Positions 45,590 to 56,783 of a DNA stretch of 64,000 bases are shown in pieces. Numbering within the stretch: position 1 is the first letter of the stretch; every line of letters starts with the position of its first letter. The stretch spans positions 787,564,254 to 787,628,253 of the forward strand of contig NC_053389.1 in NCBI RefSeq assembly GCF_905171765.1, read 5' to 3'. The notes under the pieces were generated by a model that was given only the letters and a program-made list of their open reading frames with translations, did not search any database and was not told where the DNA came from. This DNA is from Bufo bufo. Its lineage: Eukaryota > Chordata > Amphibia > Anura > Bufonidae. A program made the translations under genes and the position numbers.

Positions 45590-46319
45590 TGCTCAAATAA
45601 TATCGCCATATAGTGCTCCTATAATACCATTATACAGTTCTCAAATAATACCTTTACACTGTGCTCAAATAATATCATTACACTGTGCTCAAATAATACC
45701 ATTACACTCCGCTCAAATAATACCATTATACTGTGCTCAAATAATACCATTACACTGTGCTCAAATAATACCATTATACTGTGCTCAAATAATACCATTA
45801 TACTGTGCTCAAATAATACCATTATACTGTGCTCAAATAATACCATTACACTGTGCTTAAATAATACCATTATACTGTGCTCAAATAATACCATTACACT
45901 GTGCTCAAATAATACCATTACACTGTGCTCAAATAATACCATTACACTGTGCTCAAATAATACCATTATACTGTGCTCAAATAATACCATTACACTCCGC
46001 TCAAATAATACCATTACACTCCGCTCAAATAATATCATTATACTGTGCTCAAATAATACCATTACACTCCGCTCAAATAATATCATTACACTGTGCTCAA
46101 ATAATACCATTATACTGTGCTCAAATAATACCATTACACTCCGCTCAAATAATACCATTACACTCCGCTCAAATAATATCATTATACTGTGCTCAAATAA
46201 TACCATTACACTCCGCTCAAATAATACCATTACACTCCGCTCAAATAATACCATTATACTGTGCTCAAATAATACTATTATACAGTGCTCAAATAAAATC
46301 ACCACATAGTGCTCCAATA
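45590..46319. repeat. 24-bp minisatellite array, left block
   Basis: About 30 units of GCTCAAATAATACCATTATA plus CTGT, with variants CACTCC and TATCATTA. Because 24 is a multiple of 3, the minus strand stays open for 232 codons as an 8-residue repeat (VMVLFEHS and variants). I treat that frame as an artefact. The array is split by a Ty3/Gypsy element and a foldback MITE and resumes at 51758. Confidence 0.96.
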
Positions 46320-46324
46320 ATATT

Positions 46325-46976
46325 TGTAATGACCGGCGTCATGCAAAGGGAGGGAAATGGGAAGGCCCTGTCCAAGGGAGAGGGAAAGGTGGTGACCCCT
46401 GACTCACCTTGCGGCTGGCACCTGACTGCCCTGACGTCCCTAGACGGGTTCCTCACCCGTACGCCGATCACGTGCCTAAACCCTGGCTTTCCCTAAGATG
46501 AGCCCTGTGTAGTGAACGGGGCGGTGGGATCACTAGTCCGCACCACTGACACTAAGAGGAAAACACCAAGGAGAGGACAGACAATACAGACAAACATATA
46601 ATCCCAGGTGGGCGACAACAGCAGACCACCAAGGCCCAACAGGGATCCGGAGGGTAACGTTCTGGAACAACAACCAGGGAACACAGCTACACAGCTCCAG
46701 TGGGTCAGTATAGAAGTCCAGGCAGGAAGCTCTATATCTGGCAACCAGAGAAGTGGGAGATGGGAATATAAGGAGGTTGGGATTGCTGGACAAGAAACAG
46801 CTGAGGAGGAGAAGCTACGGATCCCTGAGTGAGCCAAAAAGGATTGCAAGGCAAACCCAGAAAGCTACCATTACGAAACAGCACTTTCTTTGTACATCGA
46901 ACGCGCAGCCACCCGCTGTGACTTCCTGACCCCGGGTATAACGGAGTCAGACGTGGCTCTTGACACCCTCGTGACA
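46325..46976 (-). repeat. 3' LTR of the Gypsy element
   Basis: 652 bp, TGTAATGACC...CCTCGTGACA as read on the plus strand. It has 10 extra bases (around 46673-46682, near CAACCAGGGAACACAGC) compared with the other LTR. Confidence 0.95.
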
Positions 46977-49900
46977 GTACCCCCCCTTCCACGAGGGGCC
47001 TCCGGACACTCAGGACTAGGTCTCTCAGGATGAGAGGCATGAAAAACCCGAACTAACCTGTCGGCGTTTACCTCAGACGCTGGAACCCATATTCTTTCCT
47101 CGGGACTGTAACCCCTCCAATGCACCAGATATTGAAGAGAACGGCGGACCCGACGAGAATCAACAATTTTGGATATTTTAAACTCTAGATTACCATCCAC
47201 AATAACAGGAGGGGGTGGCAGCGGTGATGGTTCTAGAGGTGGAACATACTTTTTAAGTAACGATTTATGGAAGACGTTATGAATTTTAAAAGTCTGAGGT
47301 AGCTCCAGGCGAAAAGCCACGGGGTTAATGATGGCTACTATTTTGTAAGGACCAATAAACCTAGGACCCAGTTTCCAAGAGGGAACCTTTAATTTAATAT
47401 TCCTAGTAGATAACCACACAGTCATTCACTCCTAGGTCCGGACCTGGAGACCGTTTTTTATCAGCCATGCATTTATATTTACCTCCCATATTTTTCAAAT
47501 TAGCTTGCACTTTCTGCCATACAGATGAAAGAGACGACGAAAACCGTTCCTCTTCGGGAACCCCAGAAGACCCCCCCTCTTTGAAAGTACAGAATTGGGG
47601 ATGAAAACCATATGCACCAAGAAATGGTGACTTGCCAGTAGATTCCTGACGGCAATTATTTATGGCAAACTCGGCTAACGGTAAATATGATGACCACACC
47701 TCTTGGTTTTCAGACACAAAACATCTTAGATATGTCTCAAGGTTTTGGTTGGTACGCTCAGTCTGTCCATTCGACTGAGGATGGAAAGCTGAGGAAAAGG
47801 ACAAGTGTACCCCCAAACGGGAACAAAAAGCTTTCCAAAATTTAGAAATAAACTGGGTTCCCCGATCCGAAACAACATCGGAAGGGACCCCGTGAAGCTT
47901 CACGATTTCACTGATGAATACCTGAGCAAGAGTCTTAGCATTAGGTAGTGCGGGTAACGCAATGAAGTGTACCATTTTGCTAAACCTGTCCACTACTACC
48001 AAGATAACTGTTTTACCCGCAGACAAAGGTAAGTCAGTGATAAAATCCATTGACAGATGCGTCCATGGCCTATTGGGAATGACAAGTGGCAATAAAGACC
48101 CTGCAGGACGTGTATGAGAGACTTTCGCGCGCGCACAAGTAGAACAAGAAGACACAAAATCCATTACATCCTGACGCAACCTTGGCCACCAAAAACGACA
48201 AGACAATAGCTCCAAGGTTGCTTTACTATCCGGGTGCCCAGCAAGTGCCGAATTATGATGTTCCTTTAATAATTCGAGACGCAGGTTCAACGGTACAAAC
48301 AATTTCTCTGAGGGGCAAGAGACCAGGGCATCCCCCTGGGCCTCTAACACCTTCCCCTCCAGAACAGAGTGTACCGCAGAGACAACCACTCCTCTTTGTA
48401 GAATGGGTACCGGATCACTCACATTACCCCCTCCAGGGAAACAACGAGATAATGCATCTGCCTTGGTATTTTTTGCCCCAGGACGATAGGTAATAACAAA
48501 GTTAAACCTGGTAAAAAATAGCGACCACCTAGCTTGTCTAGGGGTGAGACGCTTAGCTGATTCGAGGTACAGAAGGTTTTTGTGGTCCGTAATCACAGTG
48601 ACGGGGTGGATTGCCCCCTCTAAAAAGTGACGCCATTATTCAAACGCTAGTTTAATAGCTAATAGTTCCCTATTGCCAATATCATAGTTCTTCTCTGCTG
48701 CAGATAGTTTTTTAGAAAAGAAAGCACAAGGACGCCATTTGCCAGGAGACGGACCCTGAGACAGCACAGCCCCCACTCCCACCTCTGACGCATCTACTTC
48801 AACAATAAAAGGCTGGGAGACATCAGGTTGGATTAGTACAGGTGCCGAGGTAAACCTCTCTTTTAGAGAGGAAAAAGCAATTTTAGCGGCGTCAGACCAT
48901 TTAGAAAAATCAGTCCCCTTCCTAGTCATGTCAGTAAGGGGTTTTACAATCACCGAATAATTTTTTATGAATTTTCTATAGAAATTTGCGAAGCCCAAGA
49001 ACCGTTGCAGTGCTTTGAAGTTCTCAGGAAGATCCCAATCTAAAATTGCCTGGACCTTCCTAGGACCCATACGGAAACCTGAAGCAGATAATAAATACCC
49101 TAGGAACTGTATTTCCTGAACGGCAAAAACACACTTTTCAATTTTAGCATATAATTTATTCGTCCGTAGGACCTGCAGTACCTGTCTGACATGCACCTCA
49201 TGTGTTTTCAGATCCGACGAATAAATTAAAATATCATCTAGGTATATCACCACAAACCTGCCGATAAGATGACTAAAAATGTCATTAACGAAATGTTGGA
49301 AGACAGCAGGAGCAATGGTCAGACCGAAAGGCATGACTAGATTTTCATAATGCCCCTCAGGGGTGTTAAAAGCTGTCTTCCACTCATCCCCTTCCTTGAT
49401 ACGAATCAGATTGTAGGCCCCCCTAAGATCAAGTTTGGAGAACCACCTAGCACCCGCAATCTGATTAAACAGGTCAGGAATGAGAGGAAGAGGGTATGGG
49501 TCTCGGATGGTTATCCGGTTTAATTCGCAAAAATCTAGGCAAGGACGCAGGCCCCCATCTTTCTTTTTAACGAAGAAAAACCCTGCAGCCACAGGTGAAG
49601 AAGAGGGTCTGATGTGTCTCTTAGCCAAGCTCTCGGAGATATAATCTTTCATGGCTTGTCTCTCTGGACCCGAAAGATTATATAACCTGGTCTTGGGTAA
49701 TTTTGCACTGGGAATCAGGTTAACCGGGCAGTCATAAGGACGGTGAGGTGGTAACTTCTGACAACCCTTTTCAGAAAAAACGTCCTCAAAGTCAGAAACA
49801 AATGTGGGTAGGGTAGCTATGGAGGCGACTAAGCAATTGCTATTTAAGCAATTTTCTCTGCACTGCTCACTCCACTCCAATATCTCCCTGGCCTGCCAAT

Positions 49901-50313
49901 CCACCACTGGATTGTGCGCTACCAACCAGGGAAGACCCAACACCACCGGAGTGGGAAGCCCCTCCAGAACATAACATGAGTTTTCTCTGAGACAGAGGAG
50001 CAGAATCAATAGCGAATATGGGAATAGGTCTCTGTCGCGTACAGAGAGACAAACCCATAGTGTGGGCAAAATGGGCATCTATCAAATTTACTCCTGCTCC
50101 ACTGTCTAGAAAAAAAGAAATAGTCTCCGTCTTAACGGCAAAAACAACAACCGCTGGCAACACAAATTGCGATGTTCGTATGGAGGAAACGCATACCCCC
50201 CGGCTGACATCCTCCACACAGCCTGGGGTTAGTAGTTTTCCGACGGTCTTTTGTTTTTGAGGAAGGAAGGACAGACATGAATAAAATGACCCCTCTCCCC
50301 ACAGAAAAAACAA
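46871..50313 (-). pseudogene. Gypsy pol: protease, RT, RNase H, integrase, chromodomain (broken)
   Basis: Protease (50313-49990) has the active-site FLDSGAGVNLID. A frame change near 49985 leads to the reverse transcriptase, which keeps LDLRGAYNLIRI, MPFGLTIAP and VIYLDDILIYS. RNase H begins VEVDASEVGVGAVLSQ. A stop at 48636, after AIKLAFE, interrupts it, but the frame continues through ITDHKNLLYL. Integrase has the H2C2 zinc motif (HH ... CSTCARAK) and D,D,E in MDFITDLP, SDRGTQF and NGQTERTNQNLE. A frameshift near 47403-47425 precedes the C-terminal part. That part contains GPRFIGPYKI and a chromodomain (LQYLVHWRGYSPEERIWVP), which in chromoviruses guides integration to modified histones. 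At least three breaks are seen. Confidence 0.93.
46977..46992 (-). other. Polypurine tract of the Gypsy element
   Basis: On the minus strand GGAAGGGGGGGTAC directly precedes the 3' LTR (TGTCACGAGG), the position expected for the plus-strand primer. Confidence 0.75.
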
Positions 50314-51033
50314 ACCCCACGCCTACGGCGAGCTTCAGGAGGACGGACCTGACGAGTAGTTCCTCCTAGCTGCATAGGCTCGTCTAAGTCCGTACAGACT
50401 AACTGCTGCTTGAGAGGGGTTACCAATTGCTCCGGATTTTTCAATCTGTCCCTAAGACGTCTATCTATTCTCATAGAAAGGGACATCACCGCATCAAGGG
50501 AAAAGGGAGTCTCATACAGCGCAAGCGCATCCTTAATCCTTTCGGATAACCCAGAGCAGAACTGACTCCTGAGAGCCGGGTTGTTCCACTGGGTATCCGT
50601 AGCCCACCTACGGAACTCTGCGCAATACTCCTCTACTGGCCGCTTTCCCTGTAGGAGTCTCCGTAATTTTGATTCAGCCAGTGCGACTCGGTCAGGGTCG
50701 TCATATATGAGACCCAAGGCCCCAAAAAATTCATCCACTGACCGGAGAGCCTGGGAATCAGTGGGTAAAGAGAATGCCCAGGACTGCGGGTCCCCCTGCA
50801 GCAGGGAAATAACAACCCCCACCCGCTGTTCTTCATTACCAGAGGAGTAAGGGCGCAGAAAATCTGTCAGGAAGAGCAACCTTGGGTTCCGCAACAACCT
50901 GGTTACCTGTAGCAACCGCTGGGCTTGCGGTCTGTTGTAATTGCTGCTGTCGCTGGAGGACCGACGCCCTCAATCCTGCCACCTCCAAAGACAGGCCTTG
51001 AAGTTGCTTTGACAAAGCAGCAATTGGATCCAT
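50229..51033 (-). pseudogene. Gypsy gag (capsid and nucleocapsid), broken
   Basis: The structural polyprotein starts MDPIAALSKQLQGLSLEVAG at 51033. The frame changes near 50840-50900, and part of the region before the capsid core seems to be missing. The capsid core (GDPQSWAFSL, RPVEEYCAEFRRW) is readable. It ends in one CCHC knuckle, CFFCGERGHFIHVC, at about 50300. The last residues overlap the protease frame, as usual in this group where pol is reached by frameshifting. Confidence 0.85.
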
Positions 51034-51084
51034 ACTGGATTCTAAGTAGGTAGAAAGAAAAAAAAAATTTTTATTTTATTTACC

Positions 51085-51109
51085 TACACAAAATAAGGGC
51101 CAGATATAA
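51085..51109 (-). other. Probable primer-binding site region
   Basis: Just inside the 5' LTR the minus strand reads ATTATATCTGGCCCTTATTT. A TGG, as expected for pairing with a tRNA CCA end, begins about 8 nt from the LTR. The tRNA was not identified. Confidence 0.4.
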
Positions 51110-51752
51110 TGTAATGACCGGCGTCACGCAAAGGGAGGGAAATGGGAAGGCCCTGTCCAAGGGAGAGGGAAAGGTGGTGACCCCTGACTCACCTTGCGGC
51201 TGGCACCTGACTGCTCTGACGTCCCTAGACGGGTTCCTCACCCGTACGCCGATCACGTGCCTAAACCCTGGCTTTCCCTAAGATGAGCCCTGTGTAGTGA
51301 ACGGGGCGGTGGGATCGCTAGTCCGCACCACTGACACTAAGAGGAAAACACCAAGGAGAGGACAGACAATACAGACAAAACATATAATCCCAGGTGGGCG
51401 ACAACAGCAGACCACCAAGGCCCAACAGGGATCCGGAGGGTAACGTTCTGGAACAACAACAGCTACACAGCTCCAGTGGGTCAGTATAGAAGTCCAGGCA
51501 GGAAGCTCTATATCTGGCAACCAGAGAAGTGGGAGATGGGAATATAAGGAGGTTGGGATTGCTGGACAAGAAACAGCTGAGGAGGAGAAGCTACGGATCC
51601 CTGAGTGAGCCAAAAAGGATTGCAAGGCAAACCCAGAAAGTTACCATTACGAAACAGCACTGTCTTTGTACATCGAACGCGCAGCCACCCGCTGTGACTT
51701 CCTGACCCCAGGTATAACGGAGTCAGACGTGGCTCTTGACACCCTCGTGACA
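51110..51752 (-). repeat. 5' LTR of the Gypsy element
   Basis: 643 bp. Being upstream on the minus strand, it would hold the promoter; no clear TATA box was identified. It matches the 3' LTR except for 6 substitutions and two indels. Confidence 0.95.
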
Positions 51753-51757
51753 ATATT

Positions 51758-51850
51758 ATACAGTGCTCAAATAATGCTATTATACAGTGTTTAAATAATA
51801 CCACCATACAGTGCTCAAATACTATCAACATATGGTGCTCAAATAATACC
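51758..51850. repeat. 24-bp minisatellite array, middle block
   Basis: Continuation of the 24-bp array between the Gypsy element and a foldback MITE; about four units, more diverged than the left block. Confidence 0.85.
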
Positions 51851-52160
51851 GTAAGGCCCCATTAACACGTCCGCAATTTAAAATGCGGAACGGAATTGCG
51901 GACCCATTCATTTCTATGGGGCCGCATGATGTGCGGCACGGCTCCGGAAATGCGGACCCACACTTCCGGGTCCGCATTTCCAGTCCCGAAAAAAATAGAA
52001 CATGTCCTATTCTTGTCCGCAATTTCGGACAAGAATAGGCATATTCTATTAGTGCCGGCGATGTGCGGTCCGCAAAATGCGGAACGCACATTCCCGTGTC
52101 CGTGTTTTGCGGATAAGCGGATCAGTGGATCCGCAAAACACGTTACGGACGTGTGAATGG
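51851..52160. mobile_element. Foldback MITE in the 24-bp array (310 bp)
   Basis: The ends GGCCCCATTAACACGTCCGC and GCGGA-rich CGTTACGGACGTGTGAATGG are inverted. The interior has CCTATTCTTGTCCG/CGGACAAGAATAGG and GTGCGGTCCGCAAAATGCGG. ACC on both sides (51848-51850, 52161-52163) is a candidate 3-bp duplication. Confidence 0.75.
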
Positions 52161-52163
52161 ACC

Positions 52164-52215
52164 ATTATACTGTGCTCAAATGATACCACCACACAGTGCT
52201 AAAATAATATCACCG
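52164..52215. repeat. 24-bp minisatellite array, right remnant
   Basis: About two diverged units (ATTATACTGTGCTCAAATGA and next), after which the array ends. Confidence 0.75.
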
Positions 52216-52243
52216 TACAGAAATCAGGGCAAAAACAGGATTT

Positions 52244-52671
52244 TTAAAGGGGTGTTGATAAATGTGTTGCTATCCACTATAGACTGAAGATTTCCCTTCT
52301 CCCTCCCAATTATATTCACCTTGCCAACTTTCCACATGTACTAAACCGCACATTTTTCTTGTAAAAATGAGTGCTACTAGATTGTCCTACTAAACGATGT
52401 TGTCTCGGGGTCACATCCTCACTGGTCATTTATTTTTGGCCTAATCTGATATAGAACATGAATCCAAAGTCCTGTACGCACATCTAAATAGTGTCTTATA
52501 TACTGTAGTTCCCATTGACTTTAGGGGATATTTCCACAGTCAATGTTTATTACCTATCCACTGGACCTGTGGACCCCCGTTCTTGTGCTCAGTCACACCT
52601 TGAGTGAACATACATTTATTACCAAACCTGTGTATCAATGATAAATGTTATTTATAGAAAAACCCCTTTAA
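52244..52671. mobile_element. TTAA-flanked MITE (428 bp)
   Basis: TTAA at 52244-52247 and 52668-52671, next to AGGGGTGTTGATAA and TTTATAGAAAAACCCCT. Terminal similarity is short and the body unrecognised. Confidence 0.6.
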
Positions 52672-53309
52672 TAATAAGTCAGTATGCAGTGAGCTCCCCC
52701 TAGTGGTGACAGAATGTTTGCAATATTTTCTCTTGCACTGCTTAGTTGGTGTGTGTACAAGTCAGGGTACTACAAATCCTCCCCAAGATTGCCCATTCCT
52801 GATGCCAAGGTGAATGACTCTCTCTGACGGAGTGGTGCCCTCTTTCAGCAGGGACAGTCACAGGAAATAAATGTCTCTAGTAAATCCATGACAAGGGCCA
52901 TATTTAGCATTGAAATACCTAAATGCGGGCATTATGATCTATAGACTCCTGAAAGTCCCCTCTCCGGGTGTTTTGTTATTATGGAAGAAATTCAATTTTT
53001 GTCCTGACAAAAGACGGTTAAAAAATGATTTACTGCCTAAATATAGCGGTATAAATAGTCCCAGCAAAAAGGGAAGAGGTGGCACGATTTTCCAGCAATA
53101 AACGGTGGCTCTGAAAGGAGAAAATTAAGTTATCTGTCAGCCACTTGAAATGTACAACGGCCATATCCCGGCCAACGCTGCTCGGCGGTGGGTGAGGAGA
53201 ATGACCAATAACTCTAATGGGACCCACGTGAGTCCGAAAGTGCTGCTCCTACACGTGTGACAGCAGGGTGAAGAGAGAGGCCAGCACAGCTTCATGGGGA
53301 AACTACAGT
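52672..53309. other. Unassigned sequence
   Basis: No gene recognised. The phrase GAGCTCCCCCTAGTGGTGAC near 52690 is reminiscent of old dispersed repeats. Confidence 0.35.
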
Positions 53310-53420
53310 GCACTGTGCAAAAGTATTCACACCCTTCCCACACATCAGTATTTTTATTTAAACAAATTTTTTTTTAAATAAATTATCGGATTTTGATCGT
53401 TTTTTTTTTAATATGCTTGG
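53310..53420. mobile_element. Terminal fragment of a Tc1-like element
   Basis: TACAGTGCACTGTGCAAAAG followed by TATTCACACCCTTCCCACAC has the look of a Tc1 inverted end followed by AT-rich subterminal sequence. The second end is missing. Confidence 0.45.
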
Positions 53421-53639
53421 TTTAGTCACTGCCTTAAAAACTGTAAAAATTGTTCACATGTGTGGTGCTGAGTTATGCCATATTGTTATGTATAAACTTA
53501 CCATTAGGTTATTTTCACACGCATCGGATACGCTGTATAAGGGCAAAGGCATTGGGAGGGTCTTAAAAGATTTTCAATCCAACACCCCCCTCCTCCCACA
53601 CAATTCCCCAGCCCCATTGCTATTGGCATTTTTGAATTA

Positions 53640-53860
53640 CATTACCTTCAGCGCTATCACACATGCAGGAGAGTACAGCACTGCATACCTCTTACATGCT
53701 GTGATGTTTTCTCTGATGTAGATGTTTTTTTTTCCTCATCTTCTCCATATGGCCTAGACCACCATGATGACTTCTTTCAGCTGCGTCTCTGCAGAGTTTG
53801 CCACACAGACATCACAGACATCGTAAGTTCCTCACTTTTCTATCCTTCTCCTCCTGGTGC
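53640..53860 (+). mobile_element. Partial copy of the hAT body found at 59480-59660
   Basis: GACCACCATGATGACTTCTT and neighbouring sequence match 59575-59640 (CCACCATGACAAATTCTTTC) in order and spacing. In both places degenerate TAATGCCCC repeats follow. It has no ends of its own that I can define. Confidence 0.6.
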
Positions 53861-54400
53861 CCCAACAGTGTAATTCTGCTGCTACCCCCGATACTGCGAC
53901 CATGTGCTCCCAATAGTCCCTAAAGTGCAAAAAGCCCCACTAATAGTAATAATGTTCTGCCAGACTGCCCTCATTAGTAGTAATGCTCCCAATAATAATA
54001 ATGCTCTACAAGAGTGCTCCTATTAGTAGTAGTGCCCCCATACTGTGCCCAATAATAATGCCCCAACAGAACCCTAAGTAGTAATAATGCCCCATAGTGC
54101 CCGTAGTAGTAATAAATCTCCTGCAAATGCCCCCTGTAGTTTTAATTCCCCCTAAAGTGCCCCAGTAGTAATAAGGCCCCTCCATAAGGCCCCCTGTAGA
54201 GCACCGTTTAGCTATAATACCCCCTTGTAGTAGTTCCCCTAGTAGAACCCACAGTAGGTATAATGCCTCCCTAGTGCCCTGCGTGTAGTTATAATTCCAC
54301 CTATCGTGCCCCAAGTCGTTTTAAAGCCTCATCTAGTACCCCCAATAGTTATAATGCCCCAATAAAGTGCCCTCAGTATAATGTTCCCTGTAGTTCAGCT
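53861..54400. repeat. Degenerate minisatellite (TAATGCCCC type), left block
   Basis: Irregular units of about 28-35 bp built from AGTAGTAATAATGCCCC and TAGTGCCC. Variation is high, so it is old. Confidence 0.8.
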
Positions 54401-54404
54401 CAGA

Positions 54405-54935
54405 AGTTATAATGGCCTGGATTGTTACTTGGTCAATCCCAGATGGTTTGTCCAGTGCAGTGGCCGAATTTGGGGTGGCCTCAATGCTACGCTCGGTATC
54501 CTGGACACCATTGAGGTGTCACTAGTGTGCTTCTTTACTGGAGGAATTCAAGTACAAAACAAAGCAGGCAATACACTGGGCTGGCTTCTCCAGTCTCCTC
54601 CGAAGCAGAAGAAGGGTTCATTCTGAGGAAAGCACTGAGCTAGCTGTCCCTCTCTCTCTCTCTCTCTCTCTCTCTCAGAAGGCTGGTACCCTGGACAAAG
54701 GCTTGAGGCCCACAGTCTGTGGCACAGTAGTTAAGCTGGTCACAGGGCTTGTAACCTGGGATCTGCGACTCAGCATCTCCATCTCCAAGTCTTCTTCTGG
54801 TCATTCATGCAGCCTGGCATGAGTCTTGTAGAAGACAAGCACTGATATCTAACTGCACTAGGGACTCTGATTGCTGTCTAGCTAAACTAAAACCTTCTAG
54901 TGGGAGAGGTGGAGTGGAGAAATACAACCCAAACA
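54405..54935 (-). repeat. Unclassified dispersed repeat, copy 1 (inverted relative to 56815-60490)
   Basis: It shares, in reverse complement, CTGGCTTCTCCAGTCTCCTC, GTGTGCTTCTTTACTGGAGG and CCAGTGCAGTGGCC-like segments with the copy at 56815-57265 plus 60322-60490. It contains a (TC)n run at 54647-54676. No gene recognised. The class is unknown. Confidence 0.7.
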
Positions 54936-55300
54936 CAACTACTAGAGGAACTACAAAGGGCCATTATAATTACTAGGATCACTATAGGGGGGGAAAAGAA
55001 TCTGCTGAGAGCACTATATGAGGTATTATAACTACTAAGGACTCTACAAAGGGGTATAACAACTACAGGATGCTCTACAGGGGGCACTATCGGGCATTTT
55101 TAATAATTATTATTGGGCATAATATGATGGAGGGCACTACTACTAATAGGGGCACTCTTGCGAAGCAGTATCACTATTGGGAGCACTACTACTAATGAGG
55201 GCAGTCTGGCAGAGAATTATTACTATTAGTGGGGCTTTTGGGCACACTTTGGGGACTATTGGGAGCAACGTGGGCACAGTATTGGTGGTAGCAGCAGAAT
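54936..55300. repeat. Degenerate minisatellite, inverted block
   Basis: The same kind of unit as 53861-54400 but complementary (GGGGCACTA, GGGCATTATT), giving a mirrored arrangement around 54405-54935. Confidence 0.65.
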
Positions 55301-55860
55301 TACACTGTTGGGGCACCAATTAGTTATAAAGCCCCCTCTGGTACCCCCCGTAGTTATAATGCCCCCCAATAGTGCCCTCAGTATAATGTTCCCCGTAGTT
55401 CAGCTCAGAAGTTATAATGGCCCCCCTATAGTACCTCCAATAGGTATAATCCCCCCTGTAGTGCCCCAGTTGTTATAATACCACGTGTAGTTCCACTAGT
55501 AGTTATAATGCCCCCTCTATACCCCCAGTAGATATAATACCCCTTGTAGTTCCCCTAGTAATTATAATTGCCTTTTGTAATACCCCCAGTAGGTATAATG
55601 CTTTGTAGTACTCCCCTGTAGTTTAAATTCCTCCTATAGTCCCCCAAATAGTTATAATGCCCCCAATAATGTCCCAAGTAGTGATATTTTACCCTCAGTA
55701 GTTATACTGCCCCCTGTAGTGCCCTCAGTATGTACTGTATAATGCCCCTATAGTACCTAGTAGTTAAAATGACCCCCTGTAGTGCCCAAATAAGTATAAT
55801 GCCCCCTGTAGTGCCCAATTAGTTATAGTGCCCCCAGTATTATAGTACACCCCATAGTGC
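55301..55860. repeat. Degenerate minisatellite (TAATGCCCC type), right block
   Basis: About 18 irregular units with AGTTATAATGCCCCC and TGTAGTGCCCCCAGTAG phrases. The phrase GTAGTTCAGCTCAGAAGTTA at 55398 repeats the one at 54391. Confidence 0.8.
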
Positions 55861-56015
55861 CCACCTACATAGAGAGTATGTTTTTGGAGGGAAAAACAAG
55901 GCAGACTGACCTTTTTAATGTCTAGTTTAGCAATGTTATTATTTCTGAAGACTTGTTTTTGTCTGGAGAAACTGCTGTGCCATTGGCATTGAGTATCATT
56001 GAAGTTCTAATGTAA

Positions 56016-56783
56016 GGGCTCTTTCACACTTGCGTTCTTTTCTTCCGGCATAGAGTTCCGTCGTCGGGGCTCTATGCCGGAAGAATCCTGATCAGTTTTA
56101 TCCTAATGCATTCTGAATGGAGAGAAATCCGTTCAGGATGCATCAGGATGTCTTCAGTTCCGGACCGGAACGTTTTTTGGCCGGAGAAAATACCGCAGCA
56201 TGCTGCGCTTTTTGCTCCGGCCAAAAATCCTGAACACTTGCCGGAAGGCCGGATCCGGAATTAATGCCCATTGAAAGGCATTGATCCGGATCCGGCCTTA
56301 AGCTAAACGTCGTTTCGGCGCATTGCCGGATCCGACGTTTAGCTTTTTCTGAATGGTTACCATGGCTGCCAAGACGCTAAAGTCCTGGCAGCCATGGTAA
56401 AGTGTAGTGGGGAGCGGGGGAGCAGTATACTTACCGTCCGTGCGGCTCCCCGGGCGCTCCAGAGTGACGTCAGGGCGCCCCACGCGCATGGATGATGTAA
56501 TCACATGGATCACGTCATCCATGCGCATGGGGCGCTCTGACGTCATTCTGAAGCGCCCCGGGAGCCGCACGGACGGTAAGTATACTGCTCCCCCGCTCCC
56601 CACTACTACTATGGCAGCCAGGACTTTAATAGCGTCCTGGCTGCCATAGTAACACTGAACGCATTTTGAAGACGGATCCGTTTTCAAATGCTTTCAGTTC
56701 ACTTGCGTTTTTCCGGATGCGGCATGTAATTCCGGCAAATGGAGTACACGCTGGATCCGGACAACGCAAGTGTGAAAGAGCCC
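56016..56783. mobile_element. MITE with TAA duplication (768 bp), containing a second foldback
   Basis: TAA at 56013-56015 and 56784-56786. Inverted ends GGGCTCTTTCACACTTGCGT and its complement (ACGCAAGTGTGAAAGAGCCC). The interior has several GGATCCG/CGGATCC pairs. A separate GC-rich palindrome occupies 56355-56654. Confidence 0.88.
56355..56654. mobile_element. Nested GC-rich palindrome (300 bp) with two CRE-like octamers
   Basis: The ends GTTACCATGGCTGCCA and TGGCTGCCATAGTAAC are inverted. The arms GTGCGGCTCCCCGGGCGCTC and GAGCGCCCCGGGAGCCGCAC-like mirror each other. TGACGTCA occurs at 56465-56472 and 56538-56545. A target duplication was not found. Confidence 0.65.

Larger units (their letters stand above)
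46325..51752 (-). mobile_element. Ty3/Gypsy LTR retrotransposon with chromodomain (5428 bp)
   Basis: Two LTRs (46325-46976 and 51110-51752) enclose gag and pol on the minus strand. The 5-bp duplication ATATT lies at 46320-46324 and 51753-51757. LTRs start TG and end CA. They differ by 6 substitutions plus a 1-bp and a 10-bp indel over about 642 aligned bases (about 0.9%), so insertion is recent. Domain order is gag, protease, reverse transcriptase, RNase H, integrase, chromodomain, which is the chromovirus order. There is no envelope-like gene. Several breaks prevent autonomous expression. Confidence 0.96.

Noticed and set aside
45619..46317. 232-codon open frame on the minus strand with an eight-residue repeat
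   Set aside because: It is produced by a 24-bp tandem repeat that lacks stops in that frame; composition and repetition are not those of a protein gene.
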